Shown here in pieces: positions 1 through 11,419 of a DNA stretch of 64,000 bases. Under the pieces are notes generated by a model, which saw only the letters and a list, made by a program, of their open reading frames with translations, did no database searches and was not told the DNA's origin. Each line of letters begins with the position of its first letter. Positions within the stretch are counted from its first letter, which is position 1. The stretch comes from Clonostachys chloroleuca (taxonomy: Eukaryota > Ascomycota > Sordariomycetes > Hypocreales > Bionectriaceae). Where the stretch lies: NCBI GenBank assembly GCA_037952775.1, contig JBANAY010000003.1:7440001-7504000 (forward strand), in the 5' to 3' direction. The position numbers were made by a program, and so were the translations under genes.

Positions 1-560
1 TTACGACACCACGTTTACTGGGAGCTGTACTGCGACGACAAACTATGGGCGAGCTAGACAGGTAGAGCTGCCTCATGCTGGTAAGTGCCGGTCCGACACG
101 CTACCTGAGAGACAGAGGATGGTTCTGACCCTGGTCCTACAGGATGTACATGCTGCTGTGAATCTCCAAGCCCCGCCAGTCCAGCATGGAAGTACTTCCA
201 AGTCGTTAAACGACGCGTTGCATTATGCTATTTGTGGCCATACCCAAATATTAGAGAGGATTCTCATGAATCTGTTAGTGCTCATCCAATTGAGGCTTGG
301 TATCAACACTGACACGCCTTAGATATGCTCCCGAACAGTTAAGCGAGGATTGCGCGAGACGGTCCTTGTTTAACTCATGCCTCCAAGATCTTGACGGTTG
401 GTTTCAGACTCTGCCAGCTGAGTTGAAACTCAAAGAGGATGGAGGGCTGCAGAATAGATGTCCGCAAGCTTACACACTGCTCATGGTCCACAAAACATCC
501 TACATTCTAGTAGCAAAGCCCTCTCTGTCTACTTCAAATCAACAGATTAAGTTGTAGCAC
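1..560 (+). pseudogene. Decayed fragment of a fungal transcription-factor middle domain
   Basis: The first 560 bases read like a broken copy of the fungal-specific transcription factor domain (middle homology region of Zn2Cys6 regulators). Near base 10, frame 1 gives HHVYWELYCDDKLWAS, which resembles the RRRxFWxLYxxDRLxSxxxGRP block, then hits TAG at 55-57 where the family has a sense codon before TGRAA. From about 297 another frame gives LDGWFQTLPAELKL and later TLLMVHKTSYILVAKPSL, matching the LxxWxxxLPxxLRL and LHMxYxxxxILLxRP blocks. The parts lie in different frames with stops between them. An intron could explain one frame change, but the in-frame TAG points to a pseudogene. The zinc cluster would lie to the left of the window. 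The assignment rests on motif resemblance only. Confidence 0.5.
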
Positions 561-1526
561 ATGATCCTAAACAGTCAACATCCTAAGACGATCGCTTTGC
601 CGCGAGTGAAGTGTGCTTTCAACTGATCAACGCATAGATAGCTTTGGCAACAAGCATTGGCAGCACTCTTACTGTGGTCTCTCTGATTGTGTTTAAGGGG
701 CTCGTAACCATTAGTAGAATCTTCCTTCTATCAAGCTCTGATCCCTTCTACGCCCGTTCCTCTCTAAGACTCATGCGGGTGCCACCGGCTTCCCTACTTA
801 TTCTTATAGATGAACAATCTACTCTAATCTTGGGTACGAGTGACATCTGCCACTCTAACCCCTTGCTCTTCAGTGCCGAGATAGTACTAGATACGGTTGT
901 CTGGTATCAGATAAACAGCGAAGTCTACGCACGTGTTAGTATAAGTGCTCTGGTCAAGGGGATACTGGTGATTACTAGGTTGCTGAAAAGCCTTGAGCTT
1001 AGTTGGAATGTTTGGATTAGATAGAAGATAAGTCCAAAACTGAGTAAAAGGAGAGTAGATTAAATAACTATTTACGAAGTAGTTGAGGTTAACTGTAAGT
1101 GAGTGATTAGTACAAAGGTTTGAAGAGATTGCGTTTTATATAGCTGACTGGTAAAGCTTATTTTTTTAATCTTTTATTTTTATCACACTGAGATAGCAGG
1201 TCTCGCATCTTCATTGGTGCTTTTACTTTGTGCTCGAACTCTCACGCGCATTGACAGTAATTATAATGCCTTTGGATACAACTTTCTGGGATTTCATTGC
1301 GTTGAGTTGTCGGGCCCTGGCAGCTTCATTGTTGTCAAACTCTATTATTCTCTTTCTCTTCCGTTTGTGTCCTACCCACTCACTAGACTGTGGTGCTACC
1401 TATATAATAGAGATACAGGCCTCTCAGAACTATTGATATAAGTTCATGGATGCGCCCCCGTCCAAGGCCGAGGCAGAGAATCCACAGCTATTTATACTGA
1501 GAATGATCTATGGACATGCTATTATT
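561..1526. other. No supported gene; AT-leaning decayed DNA
   Basis: The frames here (for example 644-1024 plus) lack an ATG start and show no recognisable motif. The stretch may be further degraded sequence of the transcription-factor fragment to its left, and it includes the 3' flank of the receptor gene that ends at 1527. I see no RNA gene or repeat. Confidence 0.5.
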
Positions 1527-3056
1527 TCATTGTTGATGGCTATGGACAAATGGCGCTGGTTTTTCATTTGTAGGATGAAGCTCGATCGGCACGAGTCCAT
1601 TGCCATCGTTCCACCCATGGAACACTGGCTCTGGCTTATACTCTGCAATATGGTCATGAGCCATATACGTGATGGGCCGCTCGTCCGTTTGCAAAGAAAG
1701 ACTATAATTACCACCTTGAGAATCTTCATTAGACTGGTAGTGTTTCTTTGAGCGAGTGATTGATCTAAAAGAGGCGAGCGAGGAGAACTTCGGCAGCTTA
1801 AGGGTCTTGCTAATTTTGGTCAAAACTGGCTTGACGAAAGGCAAGCAAGCTATTGGTGAAATAATTATTAATTTAGCTTACACAGCCCAAGGCACGCATT
1901 GACGGGCACATACCACATATGATTGAGATATTGACTTCAACGATTGTCCATAGGGCCGCATCCACGGCGTTCCATGTCACATCAGGATCTTCTAAGTTGA
2001 CGTGGACAAGAGACCAAAGTCTCACAACGGAGACTATAGTCACACTAAATCTATTAGTAAGCTTCAAGTTGTAGATACTGTTAGGGATGTAGGTAGACAT
2101 ACAAAAGGCCTATCATAAGAATACCCGCCAGAGCAATCTTCTGGGGCTTTGGCATTTTCAGCCTCCAGACATATGGAATCGGCAACAACACCATGGCGAG
2201 ATCAGTGACTATGGTGGGGATCGCATTTCCGTAGTAAAACTTGATCTGGTTCACATCACATTTATATTGATTTTTCGTCGTCATGTTCCAGGAGTTGTAT
2301 TGGCTCCAATATTGATATTGGTCCCAATTCCAATGCAAGGGGCGACATTTGAGGAGAGTAGTAAAAAACTGTTTAACATGTATCAATAAGATATACCGCT
2401 CTTCTCACCTAGCTTCATGGCTTCCTGGTAGCCATGACTTGGTATTTTAGTGATGTACTTACCACACCCATCGCCCAGAGGGTGATAACAGTCGCCAATA
2501 TGTATACTGGTATTCTGATGGAGCGTTCGACACGAAAAGATCGCCAGTAGAAGGCTAGAATAGACATCTTGACGGGAAATAATGTCCAGACGTAGGAGAG
2601 CTCTCCAATGAAGAGGGCAATAGCACATGATCTAATGGTATCTGGTTTGCCAAGCCAGATGTGCCTGCCAAATCCTTTGCTTACAGCTGTAGGCGGGTTA
2701 GCCAAACAGTTTCTTAATGTTTGTATGCAAGATTAGACTCAATGAAATGGCCACAGTGGCAGAGAGCAATTGTAGACAAAAGCTCACTTACCAAAACCAG
2801 CCATAGCACCTACAAGACTGATTGAACCGGGCTATTCCAAGGTTTGGTTAGCATTGTTAATGAGAATAAAACTGGTTGGTTGATATCTTTGCAAACGTAC
2901 AACAGCTCCTAGGATTAACCAGTCGTCCAGGCCGAGCTTCACGCCTCTCGCCTTGCGGCTGCCCATGCGCAGAAGGAGCACCAATATGGCGACTGCCCAT
3001 GTCCCGAACGCGACACCAATGATGGTTGGCCGCTTGTCGGCATAAATGTCATACAT
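1527..3056 (-). CDS. Pth11-like rhodopsin-family integral membrane protein (putative GPCR)
   Basis: Six exons on the minus strand: 3056-2901, 2831-2792, 2686-2463, 2368-2103, 2050-1882 and 1829-1527, giving about 385 residues. Donors are GTACGT, GTAAGT, GTAAGT, GTATGT and GTAAGC, phases are consistent, and intron 1 has a GCTAAC branch site. The last acceptor (AAG at 1830) is the least certain junction. Visible family landmarks of the fungal rhodopsin/SAT4 domain are KLGLDDWLILGAVV after TM1-2, GFGRHIW, SILAFYWRSFR in TM3, a Cys-rich loop with KCRPLHW and YKCDVNQ, DLAMVLLPIPYVWRLKMPKPQK, SVVRLW, and a VEVNISIICGMCPSMRAL segment, then a hydrophilic tail of about 100 residues. These proteins sit in the plasma membrane with seven helices; ligand and G-protein partner are unknown here. 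The first ATG in frame (3056) was taken as start; the frame upstream has only GTG. It is transcribed in the same direction as the DHA2 transporter 775 bp upstream. Confidence 0.87.
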
Positions 3057-3830
3057 CTTCAACGTTGAGGCGTTTTTGGTCGATTGACCAAGCCTGCAGA
3101 GATATAGCAGCGCTCTTGTTGGGAGATGCTGGGCTTTTACGAGGGGCTTATTATGCAACACGTGGCCGAGCCTAGTTTCTTTTCAGCTCACCGGATAATC
3201 ATACATCATTCCATAAATACCCAGGTCATTAACAGGCTAGGCTAGGAATTTGTTGGACAGTTCACGTGGAGCGAAATGGCGGCGGGGCGGCGTAAGATTC
3301 CAAGCGAAGGATTTCATTTGGGCAAGATGGGTACTTGCGTAGGGGTTTTACCTGTTTGGAAGCAAGCTGAGCACATGCCCCAGCAGACATGCAGTTGCCA
3401 TGCTTTTTGGATCCTGGAGGGTGACATGGTAGGATTGGATTGCCTGCTGATAGCCAGGGTTATCGCCGTATAATTGTGCCCTACAAAGTGAGATAGTGGT
3501 CACACTGACGATATCTGACCCAGGCAACAGACCGGCATTCCAGAGGGATTGGATAATTTCGAAGCTGGATTTGAAAGTCCCATAATAAAATCAAGTGCTC
3601 AATGTGGTGGGTTTAGGTGCAAACAAATAATGGGATGATTAAATATGGGAAAGCTAGGTCTAATCTTCTAATCGTCTTTATCATTCCGTCCTCCTGAAAT
3701 GCAGTGTCAATTTCATTGTCCCCTATCCTCCTAGTAAACTGGTGTAATAATAAGCCTTGTATGGGTGCATGTGCAAAAGGTTTGGTCTGCAAGGCACAAT
3801 CTTCTTGCTTATATGATATACTTCGGAGGC
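3057..3830. promoter_or_regulatory. Intergenic region upstream of the receptor gene
   Basis: This separates the stop of the DHA2 transporter (3831) from the start of the receptor gene (3056); both genes read leftwards, so it holds the transporter 3' end and the receptor promoter. Short frames here have no motif. I could not pick out a convincing TATA box or other element. Confidence 0.5.
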
Positions 3831-5855
3831 CTATGCTGCACCACCCGAAGCTTTCTGTAGTTCATCAGCGTGAAGCTTCTTCCAGCTTCCAAGGAAGCCA
3901 ACCAAGGTGGATATTCCGAAGCCGCCGACTGTAATCGCAAACACGGCCTTCAATCCAACCATGTACGAGTCGACAACAATGGGTACCTGTGCTTCTGTAA
4001 AGGCAGTTCGGATTTGAGTTGCCCCGGTGCTAAGAACTGTCTCTGCGTTAAAATCAGGAAGATTGGTTGCAAGCTCCCCGAGCAACCGATTATTGAACGC
4101 CGACTGTGCTGCCGAGAGAAAGAAGGCTCCGCCGATGGTCACAAAGACTGCCACCGAGACGTCAACACGGATAATCACATTAGGGAGGTGGCTGGGACTT
4201 ACAATTAACAATAGCTGTCGTCTGCGACATGTCCTCAGGTGGAGCGTGGACTTGAGCGTTGGAAAGGGCCACCTGGAAAATCAAGCCACACACGAAGCCA
4301 GCAATGATCTGGTAACCTACCCATTTGCCGGTGGAAGTGTGGCTATCCATCGTATAGAATAGGCCGCATGCGATCGTTCCTAACGCGCCACCGAAGATCC
4401 AAATCAACGGCACGATACGGACTTTGGACATGACCACGCCTTGTATGATGGCTCCGAACGTCAGTGGAAGGATCATGGCGAGCATCTTGACTCCAGACCC
4501 AATGGCACTGTTGTTATAGACACTTTGAAAATATATCGGGAGGTAGTAAAGGAGGGTAAAGTATGCGCCGCCAAAGAAGAACATGAAGGCAGAGCCGGTC
4601 CAGACATATCGCTTAGCGAACTTTGCGCGTAACCAGAGTCAGCCAACGTTGGGATTGAAGATGTTTCTATGGGATTTAACTTACTAGGCGTGGAACTATC
4701 ATGCCATAGTCCTTCTGATAAAGCTCCCATCCAATAAAGGCCAAAAGGATGGCAACAAAACCAACAAGGAGCCCAATAACAAGGCTACTATTCCAAGCAT
4801 GAGTTTGGCCGCCATATTGCAAAGCCAAAATATATGAGATGATCAAACCCATCATCATAGCTGCACCCAGAAGATCCATCTGGAGGAACTTTTCCTTCAG
4901 CGATGCTTGGACAGGTGGCGCGCTAGCTGGTGGTTTCAAAAAGAACAGGATAATTGCACCGGCAAGTCCTCCGATCGGCAGGTTAATGTAGAAGCACTGC
5001 ATCATGGTCAGAAAGCCGGACATCAAAGAAGACAGAAAGTCACTCCTACCCATCGCCAAGATACTCTATCAGTAAAAGCACCGCCGATAAGGGGTCCCAA
5101 CACCGCTGCTATGCCGTAAGTGGCTCCTGTATAGCCTAGGAGTTGAGGACGCTTCTCAGGAGGTGCGGCAAATCCCAGGATGGTGAATATTCCGACAGCT
5201 ACACCGGCGCCGCCGAATCCTGCAATGGCTCGGCCAACAATCAAAGTAGTAGGATTTTGGGCGACAGCACAAACAAGGCTTCCTACCTCGAAGGTGAACA
5301 AGGCAGCGAGGAACCAAATCTTGATCGAGAAGTATTTGTAAACCTTTCCCCACGTCGATTGTACTCCTAGAGAAACAAGTTATTTTCGAGTACGGAATTG
5401 GTTGGAGACGCAAGTTTCGATGAATAAATAGAGGGTTGGCACAATAGGGGTCTCTGTTTGACGCATCATCAGCTAACACTCGGCGTACAATTGAGAAAAG
5501 GTTGGAACGAACCACCACCAAATGTCATGAGGTATGCAGATCCATACCACGATACTTTGTTCAAATCGTGAAACTCGTCCGTGATCTTAGGTATAGCCGT
5601 CCCGAGAATGGTCTAGGAGTAGTTTGGTCAGTTTCAGGGTGCGAGACAAGTGAGGGATCGGCGTACGTTGTCAAGTGCGACCAGGAACATAGCAAGCATC
5701 AGCGATACCACAATCGTAGCTAGACGGGATCCGGTAGGATATTCATCCACAGGATTAGTTGCCACTTCGGCATTTCCCACATCCACGAGACCTTCTTTTG
5801 TTAGGGACGGCGTCGTCTTGGTGCTAGCCGAGGAATCTTGATTCTGCGGTTCCAT
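3831..5855 (-). CDS. MFS transporter of the DHA2 (14-TM drug:H+ antiporter) family
   Basis: Six exons: 5855-5667, about 5612-5516, 5366-5050, 4996-4685, 4620-4203 and 4147-3831. Phases close exactly and give 549 residues, normal for DHA2. The start ATG at 5855 begins a hydrophilic N-terminus of about 45 residues. Landmarks: [19 protein letters not shown] (motif D1 region of TM1), [22 protein letters not shown], a [15 protein letters not shown] helix, [25 protein letters not shown] (motif C/TM5 end), CFYINLPIG, then later helices with [18 protein letters not shown] and [11 protein letters not shown]. Family members are plasma-membrane or vacuolar proton-driven exporters of toxins, fungicides or secondary metabolites; the substrate here is unknown. 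The donor of intron 2 is ambiguous among neighbouring GT pairs that all keep frame (5510-5519). It is divergent from the Zn2Cys6 regulator, a common arrangement for an exporter and its activator. Confidence 0.94.
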
Positions 5856-6505
5856 TTTAGAGTCTTGTTGCTTGCGGTTTGATGATCTGGGGACGGGTAG
5901 CTTGAAAGACCAGACTCTGGATGCGGGCGGATACAACAACAGAGAATCTCGATATGGGCCCAGGTGGTGTAGTTATATACCCTACTTTAGTAGACCTATC
6001 ATTCGGCTTCGGACGAAACTGTTACTCCCAAACGACCAAATCTCCGAAGCGAACAAAGGAGAGAGCGGCATAATGGAGCGAATCGATACCCAAGGACATT
6101 CTAGGCCGAGTTAGGCCCTTGCTTCCAACTATCAAATTTTCGTCCGAGACCAATACGCAGACGGTCAGTTCCATCCGAAATTCTTCGCCCCGTCATTCTT
6201 CACCTTGTTGTGGGGACACAATATGAATTTGGCCACTGTGAGCATTAAGAAAGTCAATGCTGAGCCATTACAGACCGATAGTATGCAATTTATCCGTCGA
6301 TTTCATGTGCCATTTCCGTGAGTCTGGATATCGCATGATAGAGATGAAAGGGGAGACAGAAAATTCGGCCGAATTCAGTCTCGGTTGGCTGATTTGTCAG
6401 CCCAATCCACTCAAAATCGGCCGAACAGCAGACTCAAGTTGAGGGTCACTCCACTAATAATTGATAATAACATCATCGTCCGGACTCCGGGCTCAGAAGG
6501 ACTAA
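5856..6505. promoter_or_regulatory. Divergent promoter region between DHA2 transporter and Zn2Cys6 regulator
   Basis: About 650 bp drives both the transporter (leftward) and the regulator (rightward). It carries the 8-mer TTCGTCCG or its complement CGGACGAA at 6010-6017 and 6139-6146, a near copy (TCGTCCG) at 6476-6482, and further exact copies just inside the regulator's first open frame at 6595-6602 and 6637-6644. CGG/CCG triplets are typical contacts of Zn2Cys6 proteins, so these are candidate operator sites; this is inference. The true first exon and ATG of the regulator may also lie here. Confidence 0.45.
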
Positions 6506-8878
6506 ATTCCAAAACTAAGTCCATCCTGTCTATCAAATAATCACTGGACGGAACTTTCTACCGGCGACTCTGTGCTCGCGCTAGGTAAATCTTCTTCGTC
6601 CGATTTGGCTCACCACCTCGGACATGTATTCTCCCCCGGACGAAAACCCCCCAAGCGGAGAAAAGTCCGAAAGGGTACGCACAGTTGTTGGGAATGTCGA
6701 CGGAGAAAGGTTAGATGCACCTTCGACTCACCGCAGGACCTCATCTGCATTACTTGTCATCGTCGGGGCGCGAAATGTGCTAGCCAAAGAGATATTGATG
6801 ACACCAACATATCAAGCCGCCCAGCTGAAGGCAAGGAACCACCAGATAGCCCTGGGAATACGCCTACCAAGAGCCCAGGCGCGTCTAGGCCAGTGATTCG
6901 GGAGGCCAGTGGCATCTGCACGCCCTCTGTTTCCCTATCAGAGTCATCAACGCCGGCTTTTCCTCAACATGCGGGCTCCGTGGTAAGTTCTACAACTTGT
7001 TCCAAGTGAACCTTCCTTTATTAATTTCGCGCAACCCAGCATTCCATCGGCAATGGCACACAGGGGGACTGGCCAAAACAACTCCGCAAAGTGTCCGAAT
7101 TACAGTCAAGTACAAGTACCAACACACATGAAAGCATCACTCGGGGGCTACTGCGCGCTCTGCCCTCGGAAAACGACATCAAGATCCTCACGGTGAATAT
7201 CACCAAGGCCCCTTTACTCTGTCATCAATCCTTCTACAAGCAAGGCTCACAAGAGGTTCTGGACGAGCAATGCCCGCTACCCAATCTCCTCTACCCGGAA
7301 GAGCACCCGGTCTTGCTTGCAAGCCAAATGCTGCTTTTCTCCCTCGCAATACAAAGTTGGTCGCCGAATGATGTGCCATCCGGTCTCAGCAAGCATCCGC
7401 ATGTAATTATGGAGGAACTTGCGGAGTCAGCAATCAAGTTGGTAACCACCAACGACGCACTACTAGGCACACTGGAGGGTCTTGAGAACATCATGTTTGA
7501 AGGAATGTATCATGTCGACCGAGGCAACATAAGGAGATCCTGGGTAACACTGCGCCGTGCTGTGACAGTTGCGCAGCTGCTGGGCATCCATCTTCCTGGT
7601 CATCATCGATTCAAGCTGCTCAAAACCAAGAGCAACCTTGATCCCCAGGCAATATGGGACTGTACGGTGTGGATGGAACGTCTTCTGTCCCTTTTGCTCG
7701 GTCTACCTTCATGTACCCTTGGTATGGAATCCGCTTACCAGGATACAACAAACGCTTCAACAAAAAGCCTCGAATTTCCTCCAACCTTGACGGACCTGAT
7801 AGCAAAAGTTCTTGAAAGGAATCAAGTCACTACCTTGGAGAAATCCGTTGAACTCACCAGAGGAATAAACAAAGAGCTTATCAGGATAGCCGAGTTCATG
7901 CCGCTTAGATTCTGGCGACCGCCAGCCTACGACGGCATGATGGTCAATTCCCAAGAGGCATTCGCTGAAACCAAACGAATACTAGAGCATATGCGATATT
8001 ACACTCTATTGAACCAGCTTCATTTACCGCATATGCTCTGTCCGAATACTTCCTTCGAGAGTACTTGTTCCAAAATCGCTTGCGTCAACGCCAGTCGCGA
8101 GATTCTGATTCGGCAAATTGCCATTCGCAACTTCAATCCCATCAGCGCTTGTTTGAGGATGGGAGACTTCATGGCGCTGATCGCAGGCTTAACCTTGGTA
8201 CTGGCACACATCTTTAGCCATTGCCACGAGGAATTGGCCAATGTCTTAATTCATCAACGGCAAAGCGACCGAGCCATCGTGGAGCAAGCACTCGAGTGTA
8301 TGGAGTCAATGTCTGAGCTTCGCAAGGATGTGCTCTCTGCGAAATGCAGTACTCTACTCAAAGACCTGCTGGCAGTTGAAGCAGACGCGGCACAGGGAGG
8401 CAGCTATCATGCGCAAACTCTACAAGGAGGTAGTGGTGAGGGCGTGAATCAAAACGACTGCCAGGTGCTGGTAATATGCGTCCCTTATATTGGCTCCATC
8501 AAAATTGCGCGTAGAGGGAATATATCCGTCGCCCCCTTCCAGAAAGTATCGCGGGACAATATCGCCCGCGAACCCGTCACACTTGGCGGTATTGGATCTG
8601 TCCATCTCAGCAACTCGGTACTCCCCAGCCAGAACGGCATTGATAGCAGCCTGAATCAAGCGTCCCGGTTGCCAGTATCCAATCCTGCAGACTTGCCCGC
8701 ACAGCCATCTACTACATTTGATACGGAGATTATTGCAGGACAAATACCTACACAGGAAGAACAGATGTTCCCGGATGCGGCCGCACCTCTAGATGATTGG
8801 GTGTTTCAAGGTTTCGATACTGCATTCTTTGATGTTCTTATGCGAGGAATACCGGATCCCGATCAGCCTAGTTTATGA
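6506..8878 (+). CDS. Zn2Cys6 fungal transcription factor
   Basis: Two clear exons: open frame 6506-6982 and 7040-8878, joined by a 57-nt intron (GTAAGT at 6983, CCCAG before 7040) in phase 0. Exon 1 encodes a basic stretch (PGRKPPKRRKVRKG) followed by the zinc cluster C-W-E-C-R-R-R-K-V-R-C ... C-I-T-C-H-R-R-G-A-K-C, with all six cysteines, then a Ser/Pro-rich linker. Exon 2 carries the fungal middle homology region, seen in LLASQMLLFSLAIQ, ENIMFEGMYHVDRGNIRRSW and AVTVAQLLGIHLPG, and an acidic C-terminus (DDWVFQGFD) that could be an activation region. No in-frame ATG lies between the upstream stop (6503) and the zinc cluster, so translation must begin in an unplaced upstream exon; the start given is only the edge of the open frame. 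Likely a nuclear regulator, plausibly of the divergent transporter. A probable AATAAA signal follows the stop at 8888. Confidence 0.88.
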
Positions 8879-9257
8879 GCGTTTTCGAATAAAAAAAAGA
8901 ATTATGTAGACACACAATCAAATTCACGAAACAAATAATTTCTTTGACACTAAAAAGATTGTGATTCCTTGCTAAAGTGAGCTACAGTCCGGTTGAGCAT
9001 CCAACCGTTCTCGTGTAGATTCGCTTAGCAATGTTAGCGACTTTTAAAGCAATAGTTTACTCCTCCTTGTGAACTTAGGAAAGCCACGTAATGAGATAGC
9101 TCTATTGCTCTGTTTCTTTGAGCATAAATGGCAGTCTTCGGTCGCTTGACGACATTGACGATTATGCACTCTCGAGGCAGAGAAAAGAAAACAAGAGGAG
9201 TGTCCCGTTTACCAAATGATCTCTCCGAATATGTACCATTTTGAACTCCAACTCTCG
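8879..9257. other. Tail-to-tail spacer between regulator and Dal5-like transporter
   Basis: These 379 bp lie between two convergent stops. They hold an AATAAA at 8888-8893 just after the regulator and the 3' UTR of the transporter. A 75-codon minus frame (9034-9261) lacks an ATG and overlaps the last tiny exon of the transporter; I do not treat it as a gene. Confidence 0.6.
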
Positions 9258-10958
9258 TCAAAACGAGTACTAAACAGTTGTTAACAAGGTCACGGGAAAA
9301 AATTGCTCTAGATTATTTACTTACCCGGAATTCGTGGTTCTCGCGGTCTGTCAGGTCGAAAAACTCGCTGTTTTCCCGATGCTCCTCGCCAGCGTACACC
9401 CTATCACGTCGTCGGTTCTCGAATGAGTAATAAACCATGAGCCCTCCTGTCACTAAAGCTGCTACTGCGGTTGTAATAGCCATGGCGATTTTGGCCGGAA
9501 TATATTCTGGCTTGTCTTGGTCGCGGAAGGTCAGTGGTCCGATAATATTTCCAATGCCTAAAGTTGATTCAATATCAGTATGCTGAGTAGCTTCAATGAT
9601 AATCTTGCGAAATATTCTTACAAAACATTATCAAGACAATAGCATTTATCGTGATCTTCTTGGTATAACCAGCAAAGTTGGCGCCTGCGTAAGAATACAT
9701 GAGCGGCAATGATGAGCCGATCGCGTTGCACATGTAATTCCCAACCATCTTCCCGACTGTGAGATTGTCTGGAAGAAATGCCATCAACGAGCTCCCTAAA
9801 AATCCGAGACTTAAAAGGAATATTGAGACTGGTCCTCGAAGATTGTATCGCGCTGCGAACCAAGTTCCACCCAACGTGCATAGACTTGATACCGCGCCAG
9901 ATGGCATAGACAGCAAAGCAGTCTGTTTAGAAGTAAATCCAAAACTTTGAATGACTGTTGCTTGATAGCTAGACACAAATCCGTTTGGGATATTCTGTGA
10001 AAGAACACTGATGCTCAGCATCCAAGTCTGAGGATCTTTCAGGCATTCAAGAGCTTGGTGCACTTTGAAATGCTTGTTCTCAACACCTGTGAGATTGCTT
10101 CGGAGTCTCTCAATAGCCCAAGTCTTCTCTTCCTCAGACAGCTTAGACTTCATGGGGTTATCCGGAATGAATAAAAGAACCAAGATACCAACGGTTACGG
10201 TAGCAAGGCCCCATAATAAGAACATGAGTTGCCATGATTTAAAGTCTTGTTTGGTATAATGCTGAAACGCGAACGAGCTGAGCCCTCCAATCATCTTACC
10301 CAGCCCGGTGCCAACATACCAGAGCCCCACACGTGGAGGTTGCTCTGACTTCTTGTACCACATGGTGGTGATGAGCATGAGTGCAGGGGCGACGGTTGCT
10401 TCGAAGCAACCCAGAAGGAGGCGCAATACCACGAGGCCAGGCCAGTTGTGTGCCCCGGCGTTGGAAGCGACAACGACACCCCAAAGAACCACATTGACGC
10501 CAAGATACTTGGCTGTTGGAAATCGCTGCATGAGATAGCCTGTTGGGAACTCGAAAGCGAGGTACGTTATGTAAGACATCATCGCCAGTTCAGAGAACTG
10601 GTCTCCAGTAATCCTTGTGTCTTTCTGGAACCCCATTACATTTGCGTAATTGACTATATTTGATATTAATAACAACTGCAGTCCGCGGGACCTTGAGATG
10701 CTTACGCAAGATTTTGTCTAGGTATTGCAAGAAGTAGCACGCAACTGCGTGGCTCCAGTTAGCACGCGTGTGACGATTTGCGGCGAGGCAGTACAAACAC
10801 ATGAGCGGAATCAGCATCAAGTCAATTTTCCGTACAAGCTTTTTCTCTTGTTCCGGCGTCATGGAAATCAAATCTCCATTCCGGATAAACTGACGAGCAG
10901 CATCAACACTGTTGGCATTGTCGGGGCCCTCGCCCTTAATATCTTCTTCATCATTCAT
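9258..10958 (-). CDS. MFS transporter of the Dal5-like allantoate permease / anion:cation symporter family
   Basis: Five exons: 10958-10799, 10744-10706, 10653-9622, 9557-9325 and 9269-9258, giving 491 residues with exact phases. Intron 1 is 54 nt, has no stop and keeps frame, but removing it (GTTTGT donor, GCTAAC branch, GCAG acceptor) restores the family block LIPLMFACYFLQYLDK; joining exons 2 and 3 gives LLNYANVMGFQKD. The last exon adds only YSF and the stop, fitting the family ending DLTDxENxxFRY. Other landmarks are AFEFPTGYLMQRFP, LLGCFEATVAPAL, WYVGTGLGKMIGG, IPDNPMKSKLSEEEK, LSQNIPNGFVSSY, MPSGAVSSL and IGNIIGPLTFRDQDKPEYIPAK. Relatives import allantoate, nicotinate, biotin precursors, pantothenate or similar carboxylates with protons at the plasma membrane; the substrate here is not readable. 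It is the last intact gene before the transposon island begins 270 bp upstream of its start. Confidence 0.94.
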
Positions 10959-11230
10959 TGCTCCTACTGGTAGGAGAACGGAAAGAGTGGCTCGCTGTGT
11001 TTATTATCTCGACGAAACAAGAATCCTGAGAAGTCTGCTAGGGCGGAAGAATATAGGTGGACGGGCTTGCTTCCCGCTCTTTCACACGTGCGGAGTTCGT
11101 AGATTATGGCCCAGATGCGCAAAGGGGGAATTTTGCGAAACTTTGCATAACTTGGGCACGCCTTCCCTCAAATAGCTAGTAATCCTTTATAATTTAAAGC
11201 AGGGGACCCAGAATTAAATAATATCCTTAT

Positions 11231-11419
11231 TGTTGGAAGGCTTTTCCAAAGCGTACGCTATAGAGTAGATAGGTTGAAAGTGATTGATTGAGTTACTATC
11301 CTAGCTACAGAAGTAAACTGGTTATAAATACAGTTCCAGAGCAGTCCTGACTAAGTGAACCGCTCTGCTTCTGGCTTCCAGCTAGTAACTGCTAGTCAGT
11401 AGTATTTAGTATACTAATA
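11231..11419 (-). repeat. LTR of copia-1, gene-proximal copy (189 bp)
   Basis: It starts TGTTGGAAGGC and ends ACTAATA. It is preceded by CTTAT. Compared with the other copy at 18,671 it keeps many C and G bases; the differences that I aligned are C to T or G to A in the distal copy, so this copy was less exposed to RIP. Confidence 0.85.

Noticed and set aside
644..1024. 126-codon plus frame
   Set aside because: No ATG start, composition typical of AT-leaning decayed DNA, no recognisable motif.
6624..6896. 90-codon frame starting with ATG in the regulator's first exon
   Set aside because: It is out of frame with the complete zinc cluster encoded by the same DNA and has no motif of its own.
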